Positions 26,368-34,064 of a stretch of 53,325 nt of DNA are shown one piece after another (the first letter of the stretch is position 1; every line of letters begins with the position of its first letter). A program made the translations under genes and the position numbers. Source of the DNA: JBASRP01 sp044866075 (lineage in GTDB: Bacteria > Actinomycetota > AC-67); NCBI GenBank assembly GCA_044866075.1, contig JBIOTQ010000108.1:1-53325 (forward strand). The letters run 5' to 3'. Below the pieces are notes generated by a model, which was given only the letters and a program-made list of their open reading frames with translations, was not told where the DNA came from and did no database searches.

Positions 26368-27552
26368 GTGGAGTTCCGCCGGACCGACCGATTGCCGCCC
26401 TACGTCTTCAACGTCGTGAACGACCTGAAGGCCGCGGCCCGTCGAGCCGGCGAGGATGTCATCGACCTCGGCATGGGTAACCCCGACCTGTCGTCGCCGC
26501 AAGCGGTCGTCGAGAAGCTCGTCGAGGCGGCCCAGAACCCGCGGAATCACCGCTATTCGTCGAGCAAGGGCGTGCCGAAGCTGCGGCGCGCGATCTGCGA
26601 CTGGTACGAACGCCGCTACGGCGTGACGCTCGATCCCGAGAGCGAAGCCATCGCGACCATCGGCGCGAAAGAGGGCATCAGCCATCTCGCGTGGGTGCTG
26701 GTGCAGCCGGGCGACACGTGCCTGGTACCGGAACCGACGTACCCGATCCACAGTTTCTCCGTCGCGCTCGCCGGCGCGGACGTGCACTCGGTTCAGCTGA
26801 CGCAGGACGACGACTTCTTCGCGAAGCTGCTCGAGGCCTACGAGAGCACGTGGCCGCGACCGCGCATGGTCCTGACGAGCTTCCCGCACAATCCGACGAC
26901 CGCGTGCGTCGACGCCGCCTTCTTCGAGCGCCTCGTCGCATTCGCGAAGGAGCGCGACCTGATGGTGGTGCACGACTTCGCGTACGCGGATCTGTCGTTC
27001 GACGGGTACCGGCCTCCGAGCTTCCTCGCCACGCCGGGAGCGAAGCACGTCGGTGTGGAGATCTTCTCGTTGTCGAAGTCGTTCTCGATGCCGGGCTGGC
27101 GGATCGCGTTCGTTCTCGGCAACCCACAGATGGTCGCGGCGCTGACGCGCCTCAAGTCGTACCTTGATTACGGCGTATTCCAGCCGATCCAGATCGCCTC
27201 GATCATCGCGCTGAACGAGTGCGAGGCCGAGACGAAGGTGTACTGCGACACCTACCGCGCGCGGCGGGACGCTTTGATCGACGGCCTCGCGCGCGCCGGG
27301 TGGGAGGTGACGCCTCCGAAGGCGACGATGTTCGTCTGGGCGGCGATCCCCGAGGCCTTCCGCTCGATGGGCTCGCTCGAGTTCGCGAAGTTCCTTCTCA
27401 AAGAGGCAAACGTGGCCGTGTCTCCTGGTGTGGGGTTCGGCCGGGCAGGCGACGACCACGTCCGCTTCGCGCTGATCGAGAACGAGCATCGCATGCGCCA
27501 GGCGACGCGCGGGATCAAGAAGGCGCTGGCGCTCGGACCGCCCTCGTCATGA
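26368..27552 (+). CDS. alaC: aminotransferase, AlaC-like (glutamate-pyruvate)
   Basis: This 394-residue PLP-dependent class I aminotransferase resembles E. coli AlaC along its whole length: the start TDRLPPYVFNVVNDLKAAARR, the HRYSSSKGVPKLRRAI block, GAKEGISHL, SFPHNPTT, VHDFAYADL and EIFSLSKSFSMPGWRIAF with the PLP Lys at 237, and CVSPG-like VAVSPGVGFG near the end. AlaC makes alanine from pyruvate with glutamate. In this setting alanine would feed peptidoglycan, which fits the nearby alanine racemase. The GTG start has GGAGGAGG upstream. It follows parB after 30 nt and overlaps the next small gene. Confidence 0.85.
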   Translation: MEFRRTDRLPPYVFNVVNDLKAAARRAGEDVIDLGMGNPDLSSPQAVVEKLVEAAQNPRNHRYSSSKGVPKLRRAICDWYERRYGVTLDPESEAIATIGAKEGISHLAWVLVQPGDTCLVPEPTYPIHSFSVALAGADVHSVQLTQDDDFFAKLLEAYESTWPRPRMVLTSFPHNPTTACVDAAFFERLVAFAKERDLMVVHDFAYADLSFDGYRPPSFLATPGAKHVGVEIFSLSKSFSMPGWRIAFVLGNPQMVAALTRLKSYLDYGVFQPIQIASIIALNECEAETKVYCDTYRARRDALIDGLARAGWEVTPPKATMFVWAAIPEAFRSMGSLEFAKFLLKEANVAVSPGVGFGRAGDDHVRFALIENEHRMRQATRGIKKALALGPPSS

Positions 27553-27671
27553 GTGTCGCGGAAGGGTCGGAGCTGCGTCGCGCACTGATCGGGCTGCTGC
27601 TCGGCGCCGCCCTCGGCGCGCTTATCGGGTTGCTGTCGCGCCGCGAAACGCCGACGCGACCCCTCGCCTAG
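27549..27671 (+). CDS. 40-residue glycine-rich membrane protein
   Basis: I recognise no family. The product is a short polar start (MSVAEGSELRR), one Gly/Ala/Leu-rich membrane helix (ALIGLLLGAALGALIGLL with repeated GxxxG spacing) and a basic tail (SRRETPTRPLA). Its ATG overlaps the alaC stop (ATGA), and the GNAT gene starts 9 nt after its TAG, so it fills the gap exactly, which supports a real coupled gene. The GxxxG pattern suggests helix packing in a dimer or with a partner. Confidence 0.6.
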   Translation: MSVAEGSELRRALIGLLLGAALGALIGLLSRRETPTRPLA

Positions 27672-27680
27672 GGGGACGCC

Positions 27681-28310
27681 GTGGCCAAACGGATCGGCGA
27701 ACTCAGCCTCGAGACGTTGCGCGACATCCCCCTGCGCTGCCGCGAGTGCGTTTTCTGGGAGCTGTCGCCGCTCGACCGCGCGCTGGCGATCGAAGCGGAT
27801 CCCGAATTCGAGAAGGAGGTGTGGGCGTCGTCCCTCTGCCTCCAGCAGGGCACGCTGGGCAAGGTCGCGTACCTCGACGATCGCCAGGTCGCCTACGCGC
27901 TCGCCGGGCCGCCGGAGGAGTTCCCTCGCTCGGACTCGTTCCCGGCGCGCGTGTCGAAAGACGCCTGGTTCCTCGCGACCGCGTACGTCCTCCCAGAGGC
28001 GGAAAGACGCGGGATCGGGAAGGCCTTGATCCAAGCCGTCCTGCGTGACGCGAAGGAACATGGAAAACGAGCGCTCGAGTGCTTCGCCGACCGCGAGTGG
28101 CGCCGGCCCGACTGCATGTTGCCGGCGGAGTTCTGCGAGCGGGTCGGTTTCAAGGTGCGGCGCGACCACGTGCGGTTCCCGCTGATGCGGATCGACGTCC
28201 GGTCGCTCGCGAAGCTCACCGAGACGGCGGCCGAGGCGGTCGAGGATCTCCTGCGGAGCGTCCGCATGCCCACGCCCGCGCCGGGCGCGGCGCGAACGGT
28301 GTCCCGCTAG
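27681..28310 (+). CDS. GNAT family N-acetyltransferase
   Basis: This 209-residue protein is a GNAT acyltransferase: AWFLATAYVLPEAERRGIGKALIQAVLRDAKEHG holds the acetyl-CoA pyrophosphate loop (RRGIGKA), and FCERVGFKVRRDHVRFPLMRID is the C-terminal strand pair. A N-terminal Cys-containing stretch (LRCRECVFWEL) precedes the fold and is a trait of the actinobacterial GNAT found beside parB and cwlM. The acyl acceptor is not known. The GTG start has GGGGG upstream. The gene ends one base before the convergent CwlM-like gene, with no terminator between. Confidence 0.83.
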   Translation: MAKRIGELSLETLRDIPLRCRECVFWELSPLDRALAIEADPEFEKEVWASSLCLQQGTLGKVAYLDDRQVAYALAGPPEEFPRSDSFPARVSKDAWFLATAYVLPEAERRGIGKALIQAVLRDAKEHGKRALECFADREWRRPDCMLPAEFCERVGFKVRRDHVRFPLMRIDVRSLAKLTETAAEAVEDLLRSVRMPTPAPGAARTVSR

Positions 28311-29390
28311 CTAGGAACCAGCCGCGACGGGGTGGCGCGCGAACTCGCGCAGGCCGGCGGCGATCGCTTCGGCGACGAGCCTCTGGAAACCGGGATCGGT
28401 GAGTGTTCGCTCGTCGTCGGCGTTGGTGATGTGCATCGGTTCGATCTGAACGGCCGGCATCCGTGTCTCGCGCAAGATCGCGTACTGCTTCGCGTGGACG
28501 CCGGCGTCGGGGGCGCCGATCGACAGCAGCTCGGTGTGGATGCAGTCGGCGAGCCGCGCGCCGGCTTCGGATCGGAAGCGGTCGTGTCCGAAGAAATACG
28601 TCGCCGCGCCGCGCCGGCCGCGATCGTCGGCCCCCGCGGCGTGGACGGCGAGGTAGAGGTCGGCGCCGAGCGCGTTGGCGAGCGCGGCCCTCTGCGAGTC
28701 GGTCGGTAACGCGCCCGGCTCGCGCGTGAGATACACGACGACGCCCGACGCGGAGAGCACTGCTTCGAGCCGGCGCGCGATCGCCATGCACACCTCTTGC
28801 TCGGACGCTCCACCGGAGCCCGAGAAACCGTCGTCGTCCCCGCCGTGGCCGGGGTCGAGGACGACGTGCAGTCCGGCGATCGTCGGTCCGAAGCGCCGAA
28901 GTTCCTCGCGCTCGCGTACCGATGCGGCCGACGTCGCGCCGCCCAGGGCCGGGAGGCCGGCGAGGGCGCGCAGTGTGGAACGCCCGACGATCGCGTCGGA
29001 TGGGATGCCGTAGTTGGCCTGGAACTCGCGTACGGCACGCGCGGTACGCGGACCGAAGATACCGTCGACGCGTCCGACGTCGAAACCGAGCGCGCCGAGC
29101 CTTTCTTGCAAGGTGCGTACGTCGTCGCCGCGCAGCGGGGGCGCGCGCAGGTAGAGGGTTCGATCGCCGAGATCCCAGGATGCCTCGACGAGCTCCCGCC
29201 ACGTTTCGTCGCCGATCAATCCATCGACGACGAGTCCGCGACGTTCTTGGAACGAACGGATCGCGCTGAGGGTGGAGTCGCCGAAGCGGCGGCCGTCGAG
29301 CTCGCCGGTTTCGATCTGGTAGTCGAGCGCGATCAGGCGGCGCTGGACGTCACGAACGGCGGACGAACGCTGGCCCGGTCGGATCAACAT
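28311..29390 (-). CDS. CwlM-like N-acetylmuramoyl-L-alanine amidase with two PG-binding domains
   Basis: The 359-residue protein has two peptidoglycan-binding-1 repeats (about 1-70 and 80-150; VRDVQRRLIALDY and VRTLQERLGALGF begin them) and an Amidase_3 domain. Zinc-site residues are visible: His in LDPGHGG, Glu in ASEQEV, His in LAVHAAG, and the catalytic Glu in AVQIEPMHI. There is no signal peptide, as in mycobacterial CwlM, which acts in the cytoplasm as a regulator of MurA. The C-terminal tail that carries the phosphorylated Thr in the mycobacterial protein is not obvious here. Position between trxA and the GNAT gene matches cwlM synteny. The ribosome site is weak. Confidence 0.87.
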   Translation of the reverse strand: MLIRPGQRSSAVRDVQRRLIALDYQIETGELDGRRFGDSTLSAIRSFQERRGLVVDGLIGDETWRELVEASWDLGDRTLYLRAPPLRGDDVRTLQERLGALGFDVGRVDGIFGPRTARAVREFQANYGIPSDAIVGRSTLRALAGLPALGGATSAASVREREELRRFGPTIAGLHVVLDPGHGGDDDGFSGSGGASEQEVCMAIARRLEAVLSASGVVVYLTREPGALPTDSQRAALANALGADLYLAVHAAGADDRGRRGAATYFFGHDRFRSEAGARLADCIHTELLSIGAPDAGVHAKQYAILRETRMPAVQIEPMHITNADDERTLTDPGFQRLVAEAIAAGLREFARHPVAAGS

Positions 29391-29448
29391 CGGGTGGGTG
29401 GGTGGAACCGAGGCCGCCGCCCGGGTGGCGGGCGCCCCCTCGCGTGAT

Positions 29449-29778
29449 CTAGGCGACGTACTCGGAGAGCTCGCCGAGGATCGCCGCTTTCCCGCGCGCG
29501 CCCACGAGACGCCGCTTCTCGACGCCGTCGATGAAGAGCACCATGGACGGGATCGACAGTATGCCGAACCGGCGGGCGGTTTCGGGATTCGCGTCGATGT
29601 CGAGCTTCGCGATCGTCAGCTTTCCCTGCTTCTCGGAGGCGATCTCTTCGAGGACAGGAGCGACCATGTGGCACGGTCCGCACCATTCGGCCCAGAAGTC
29701 GACGAGGACGGGGGTGGCGCTGTTGATCACCTTTTCTTCGAAGTCCGCGTCGTTGACTTCGATCGTCGGGCCTGCCAT
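29449..29778 (-). CDS. trxA: thioredoxin
   Basis: This 109-residue protein is a standard thioredoxin: VLVDFWAEWCGPCHMVAPVLEEIA carries the redox pair Cys33 and Cys36, and SIPSMVLFIDG contains the cis-Pro. It reduces cytoplasmic disulfides with electrons from TrxB, encoded 2 kb upstream on the same strand. The ATG at 29778 is chosen by GGAGGT seven bases before it. In mycobacteria trxB and trxC are adjacent; here an enolase-superfamily gene and two plus-strand genes separate them. Confidence 0.95.
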   Translation of the reverse strand: MAGPTIEVNDADFEEKVINSATPVLVDFWAEWCGPCHMVAPVLEEIASEKQGKLTIAKLDIDANPETARRFGILSIPSMVLFIDGVEKRRLVGARGKAAILGELSEYVA

Positions 29779-29878
29779 CAAACACCTCCGGAACGGGGTC
29801 ACGCGGCGGTTGCCGCGTGGCGAGTCTATCAATGGGTTTCATGGCCTCAAACGTCCGCGCACCGGCCCCTATTCCCGG

Positions 29879-31018
29879 CTAGATCGGGGTCCCGTGGGCC
29901 TCGATACGCTCGATATCGAGGTCTATCCCGAGGCCCGGCGCCTGCGGAAGGTTGACCATCCCATCGGCTTCAACGACGATCGGGCTGGCGAGCATCGCGT
30001 CCCGCGCGTCGGGCACCCAGCCCGGCGGGTCGTATGGATACTCGAGCCAGGTTCCATGCGTCGCGGCCAGAACGTGAAGGTTCGCCAAGAGGCCGATGCC
30101 GTTGGACCAGGTGTGCGGCGCGAAGCCGAGGCCGGCGCTCTGGGCCATCGTGGCGATCTCGAGGGCGCCGGCGATGCCACCGGTGAAGGTCGCGTCGGGC
30201 TGAACGATGTCGAGTGCGCGCCGTTCGATCATCTCGCGCAGAGGCCACACATCCCCGACGAGCTCGCCGCCGGCGATCGGTGTCGTCGTCTGGTCGCGGA
30301 GGCGGCGGCAGCCTTCGAAGTCGAACTGGTCGAGAGGCTCTTCGAGCCAGGCGACGTCGAACTCCTCGTATGCGCGGGCGGTGGCGAGCGCGCGCTTGAA
30401 GTTCCACGTCACCGGATGCTCGGGCGCGAACGTGTCGACGCGCCAGCCTTGGTTCGCATCGGCGGCGATGACGAGATCCTCGCCTGCTGCCTCGCGCACG
30501 GTGCGTACCTCTTCGACGTCCTCGCGCAGGGTGGGATGCCGTGGGCGCAGCTTGATGGCTTTGAATCCGCGTTCGATCGCGTCGATCGCGTCGTCGGCGC
30601 GCTGGCGCGGTTTGCGGAGCTCACCGAACGACGCGTACGCGGGCACGCGATCGCGCGCGCCGCCGAGGTAGCGGTAGAGCGGGATGCCGGCGGCCTTCGC
30701 CGCGAGGTCGTAGATCGCCGTCTCGACGAACCACACACGCTGGCCGAGCACGCGGACGGCCGTCTCGAGCAGCGGCCGGATCTCGGACGGCCGCGTCGGG
30801 TCGCGCCCGGTGAGGAAGGCGCGCATCAGGTTGACCGGGCCGCGGGCCTCGTCGGCGAAGGCGATCCACCCGGCGTAACCATCGACCCCTTCGTCGGTGC
30901 GCACGCGGTACACGACGGCGGAGTTGCTCTGACTCGCGAGGCCGGGCACCCACGACGGCGAGAACGGCGCCGGCAACGGGAAATGACAGATCCACGCATC
31001 GATGCGGTCGATCTTCAT
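29879..31018 (-). CDS. mandelate racemase/muconate lactonizing enzyme family protein
   Basis: This 379-residue protein is in the enolase superfamily, whose enzymes abstract the alpha proton of a carboxylate. Metal ligands are seen as Asp in ADANQGW, Glu in WLEEPL and Glu in AGGEL. Acid-base candidates are the Lys in AIKLRPRHP (a KxR rather than KxK motif) and the His in PHTWSNGIG, as in the mandelate racemase subgroup. The substrate is unknown; acid-sugar dehydratase, racemase or cycloisomerase are all possible. It interrupts the otherwise conserved trxB-trxA pair, so it looks like an insertion into that locus. Confidence 0.85.
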   Translation of the reverse strand: MKIDRIDAWICHFPLPAPFSPSWVPGLASQSNSAVVYRVRTDEGVDGYAGWIAFADEARGPVNLMRAFLTGRDPTRPSEIRPLLETAVRVLGQRVWFVETAIYDLAAKAAGIPLYRYLGGARDRVPAYASFGELRKPRQRADDAIDAIERGFKAIKLRPRHPTLREDVEEVRTVREAAGEDLVIAADANQGWRVDTFAPEHPVTWNFKRALATARAYEEFDVAWLEEPLDQFDFEGCRRLRDQTTTPIAGGELVGDVWPLREMIERRALDIVQPDATFTGGIAGALEIATMAQSAGLGFAPHTWSNGIGLLANLHVLAATHGTWLEYPYDPPGWVPDARDAMLASPIVVEADGMVNLPQAPGLGIDLDIERIEAHGTPI

Positions 31019-31077
31019 CCGGTCTCCCGTTCCTCGCGGGCGAGACAGATGGTATCCCGCATAGACTCCTTGAGACC

Positions 31078-31356
31078 ATGCCCCGCTACCTCCGGTGGAT
31101 CGCCGCCGTTACGACCGGGATCGTGATCCAGTTCGCGTTCCAGGTTCTGCTTCTAGCGATCGTGGTCGGCTCGAACGAGGACAAAGAAGTGACGATCAGC
31201 GGCGGCGTCGGTGCCCTGATCACGTTCGGCGCCACGGTCCTCAACGTGATCGCGGCGCTGGCGATCAACGACTGGCTGGCGAAGAAGTATCCGGTTGAGT
31301 CTTCGGGGCCCGCGTCACCGGGTCGCGAAACCGAGCACAGTGAATCCTCGCGCTAG
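31078..31356 (+). CDS. two-helix membrane protein, unknown
   Basis: The 92-residue product has two predicted membrane helices (AAVTTGIVIQFAFQVLLLAIVV and GALITFGATVLNVIAALAIN) separated by a short acidic loop (GSNEDKEVTISGG), and a soluble C-terminal tail rich in Ser, Glu and Pro. I recognise no family. The start ATG lacks a strong ribosome site. It is followed 8 nt later by the ABM-domain gene, with which it probably shares a transcript, and is divergent from the enolase-superfamily gene. Confidence 0.6.
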   Translation: MPRYLRWIAAVTTGIVIQFAFQVLLLAIVVGSNEDKEVTISGGVGALITFGATVLNVIAALAINDWLAKKYPVESSGPASPGRETEHSESSR

Positions 31357-31364
31357 AGTCTCTC

Positions 31365-31652
31365 ATGTACGCGCGCCTCGTCACGGGCTCGATCCCACCG
31401 GAAAAACTCGACGCCGCGATCCAACTCTGGCGTGAGGTCGTCCTGCCCTCGGTGCAGGAGCGGGCCGGCTTCAAGGGGGTGAGGCTCCTCGCCGATCGCG
31501 AAACGGGACGCATCGCGTCGATGGGCCTCTGGGAGTCGCGGGCCGACTACGAGGCAACGATCGGATGGAACGAGGAACAGATAGAGAAGTTCGCGGCCTT
31601 CTTCTCCACCCCACCCGCCGTTGCCGGGTATGACGTGGTCGCCGACGTCTGA
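31365..31652 (+). CDS. antibiotic biosynthesis monooxygenase (ABM)-like protein
   Basis: This 95-residue protein fits the ABM/dimeric alpha-beta barrel fold: YARLVTGSIPPEKLDAAIQLWREVVLPSVQERAGFKGVRLLADRETGRIASMGLWESRADYEATI shows the helix, strand and WES(R)ADYEA pattern typical of the family. Members include heme-degrading and quinol monooxygenases but many act only as small ligand binders, and no catalytic residues identify a reaction here. It abuts the convergent trxB gene with only 9 nt between stops. Confidence 0.72.
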   Translation: MYARLVTGSIPPEKLDAAIQLWREVVLPSVQERAGFKGVRLLADRETGRIASMGLWESRADYEATIGWNEEQIEKFAAFFSTPPAVAGYDVVADV

Positions 31653-31661
31653 GCGCCGGGC

Positions 31662-32588
31662 TTAGTGCCCTCGGGATTCGAGGAAGCGTTCGGCGTCGAT
31701 CGCGGCCGCGCAGCCGGTACCGGCGGCGGTGACGGCCTGGCGGTAGATATGGTCGACGACGTCGCCGCAGGCGAAGACGCCCTCGACGCTCGTTGCCGTG
31801 CGCGGGTGCTGGACGTTGATGTAGCCGGCCTCGTCGAGATCGAGCTGGCCCTTGAAGAGTTCCGTGTTCGGGTCGTGACCGATCGCCACGAACAGACCGC
31901 CGACGTCGAAGTCGGACGTCTCATTCGTCTGTGTGTCGCGGAGGCCGAGTGTCGTCACCTTTCCGTCTGAGCCGCGGACATCGTCAACGACGGTGTTCCA
32001 CTTGAAATCGATCTTGTCGTTCGCGAAGGCGCGGTCCTGCATGATCTTCGACGCGCGGAGCGCATCGCGCCGGTGCAGGATCGTTACACCCGACGCGAAG
32101 CGCGTGAGGAAGATCGCTTCCTCGAGTGCGCTGTCGCCGCCGCCCACGACCGCGAGCGGGACGCCGCGGAAGAAGAAGCCATCGCACGTCGCGCACGTCG
32201 ACACGCCGCGGCCGAGGTACTCGCGCTCTCCGGGGACCTCGAGCATGCGCGCGGTCGCGCCCGTCGAGACGATGAGGGCTTGCGCCTCATACGTGGCCTC
32301 GCCGACCTCGACGGTGAACGGCCGCTGCGAGAGATCAACGCGCGTGGCATCGGCGGTTATGAATTTCGCCCCGAACCTCTCCGCTTGGGCGCGGAACTTC
32401 TCCATCAGCTCCGGGCCGAGGATGCCGTCGGGGAAGCCGGGATAGTTCTCGACATCGGTCGTCAGCATGAGCTGCCCCATAGGCGCGGCGCCCTCGATCA
32501 CCAGTGGATCGAGGTTCGCGCGGCCGGTGTACAGCGCGGCCGTGAGCCCTGCCGGGCCCGACCCGACGATGATGACTTTCTCGGCCAA
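31662..32588 (-). CDS. trxB: thioredoxin reductase
   Basis: TrxB passes electrons from NADPH through FAD to thioredoxin. The 308-residue protein has the FAD site IIVGSGPAGLTAALYTGRA, the redox cysteines C132 and C135 (CATCDG), the NADPH motif VVGGGDSALEEAIFL and the second FAD motif GVFACGDVVD. The start is TTG at 32588, with GGAAGGA about eight bases upstream. It lies 81 nt downstream of the anti-sigma gene and may have its own promoter (TAGAAT on the minus strand at 32624-32629). Confidence 0.95.
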   Translation of the reverse strand: MAEKVIIVGSGPAGLTAALYTGRANLDPLVIEGAAPMGQLMLTTDVENYPGFPDGILGPELMEKFRAQAERFGAKFITADATRVDLSQRPFTVEVGEATYEAQALIVSTGATARMLEVPGEREYLGRGVSTCATCDGFFFRGVPLAVVGGGDSALEEAIFLTRFASGVTILHRRDALRASKIMQDRAFANDKIDFKWNTVVDDVRGSDGKVTTLGLRDTQTNETSDFDVGGLFVAIGHDPNTELFKGQLDLDEAGYINVQHPRTATSVEGVFACGDVVDHIYRQAVTAAGTGCAAAIDAERFLESRGH

Positions 32589-32669
32589 AACCGGGTCCTT
32601 CCGTCTGTGGGGAGAGGCTTGGGATTCTAACGCAGGGAACCCGGCGGACCTTCCCGACCGACGCCGCGC

Positions 32670-33482
32670 TCAGGCCGCTTGCGCGAAGTAGAGGACGTCG
32701 CAGGAGGGCCGCTGGACGACCCACACCTCGTAGCGGCTCTCGGTCTGGAAGAAGAGCAGGAAGGCCGGCTTGGACTCGAACGTGCCGACGTCGTACTCGA
32801 CCGGACGCATGTACGCCTGCGTCGACTTCGTGATCTCCGCGACGCAGCGGTCGATCTCCTCGGCGGCGGCGGTCGTTTCTCCGGCGAACCCACCGCTGTA
32901 CTCATTGTTGCCGGTGACCGCGGCGCCGCTGGTCGGCGTGGTTGCGCCCTTCACGGCGGGCGCGGCCAAGGGTACGGGTGTCCCGCCGTCCTTCAACTGA
33001 CCGGGCGGTACCTTGCCGGAGAGGACGAGCAACTTCGCTTGCGCAGAGCCGGCGTCGAAGGATCCGGCGTCGTAGTTGATGAGCGCGGCAGCTCCCGCGC
33101 CGCCCGATTGAGCGGTGTCCTCGCCAGGGCCGCGAGCGGCGAGATCCTTGCTACTCCCGGTTCCCCCCGGCTGGACGATCGCCACGACGGCGATCGCCGC
33201 CGCCGCGACGGCGCCCGCCGCCCAGGCGGCGCGCTGCCAACGCTTCGCAGGGGTGCGTGCGCGCGCGATCGCCGCCCGAAGCGCCCACGAGTCCTGCTCG
33301 GTCGGTTCGATCTCGGGAAGCTCTCTGAGGTCCGCGACGGTTGCCCGGAGGGCGTCGAGCGTCGAGCGGCACTCCGCGCAGGACGGCAGGTGCGCCTCGA
33401 GCGCCGCGCGCTCGGACGGCTCCAGCTCCGCGTCGACGTACGCCGAAAGCTGCTCGAGTTCGGGATGCGGACTCATCGTCAT
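32670..33482 (-). CDS. zinc-finger anti-sigma factor
   Basis: The 270-residue protein has an N-terminal zinc-binding anti-sigma domain with His31, Cys35 and Cys38 (HLPSCAEC), one membrane helix (about 84-104, AAWAAGAVAAAAIAVVAIV) and an extracytoplasmic region of about 165 residues with two Cys. It should hold the adjacent ECF sigma factor inactive at the membrane and release it upon envelope or redox stress. It lies 3 nt after the sigma gene. It corresponds by position to mycobacterial RsmM. The outer domain is not a family I recognise; its VWVVQRPSCDVLYF end looks folded. Confidence 0.88.
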   Translation of the reverse strand: MTMSPHPELEQLSAYVDAELEPSERAALEAHLPSCAECRSTLDALRATVADLRELPEIEPTEQDSWALRAAIARARTPAKRWQRAAWAAGAVAAAAIAVVAIVQPGGTGSSKDLAARGPGEDTAQSGGAGAAALINYDAGSFDAGSAQAKLLVLSGKVPPGQLKDGGTPVPLAAPAVKGATTPTSGAAVTGNNEYSGGFAGETTAAAEEIDRCVAEITKSTQAYMRPVEYDVGTFESKPAFLLFFQTESRYEVWVVQRPSCDVLYFAQAA

Positions 33483-33485
33483 CTC

Positions 33486-34064
33486 TTACCTTAGAGGGCC
33501 CATGCCGCCCGTCGGTTCCTGCTCTTTGAGATGCCCGAGCTCCTTGCCCAGCGCGAGCCGGGCCCGATGGAGGCGGCTTTTGACCGTTCCGACGGGAACC
33601 TCCAGGGCCGCGGCGACCTCCGCGTAGTCGAGGCCTTGGAGGTCGTGCAGGACGATCACCGCGCGCTGGTCCGGCGAGATCCGGCCGAGGGCGCGGTGCA
33701 CCTCGCGGGCGCGGAGCGACCCGATCGCAGCGGCCTCCGGGCCGGGGTCCTCGGCGGGCGCGTCGTCCATCTCGTCGACGCTCGGACCTTCGCGGCGGGA
33801 CCGCTTGCGGACGAGATCGAGCGACGCGTTGACGGTGACACGATGCAGCCACGTCGAGAGCTGCGCGTCGCCGCGGAATCCGGCGAGCGTGCGGAGGGCC
33901 GTCACGAAGACGTCCTGCGTCACGTCGCGCGCATCCTCGTGGTGGCGGCAGATGCGGATCGCGATCGCGAAGACGCGGCGCTCGTACCGCGACACGATCT
34001 CGTCGAACGCTGCGCCGTCGCCGGCGCGGAACCGATCGAGGAGCTCGTCGTCGGGCTGCGTCAC
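33486..34064 (-). CDS. ECF RNA polymerase sigma factor (SigM position)
   Basis: This 192-residue ECF sigma factor has region 2 (RYERRVFAIAIRICRHHEDARDVTQDVFVTAL, with -10 recognition at RGDAQLSTWLHRVTVNASLD) and region 4 (RISPDQRAVIVLHDLQGLDYAEVAAALEVPVGTVKSRLHRARLAL). A GTG start overlaps the alr stop by GTGA. It is followed by its anti-sigma gene. By synteny it matches mycobacterial sigM. Its operon partners make peptidoglycan precursors and flippase, so control of envelope synthesis is the likely role. The C-terminus ends in a short Gly/Pro tail. Confidence 0.92.
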   Translation of the reverse strand: MTQPDDELLDRFRAGDGAAFDEIVSRYERRVFAIAIRICRHHEDARDVTQDVFVTALRTLAGFRGDAQLSTWLHRVTVNASLDLVRKRSRREGPSVDEMDDAPAEDPGPEAAAIGSLRAREVHRALGRISPDQRAVIVLHDLQGLDYAEVAAALEVPVGTVKSRLHRARLALGKELGHLKEQEPTGGMGPLR

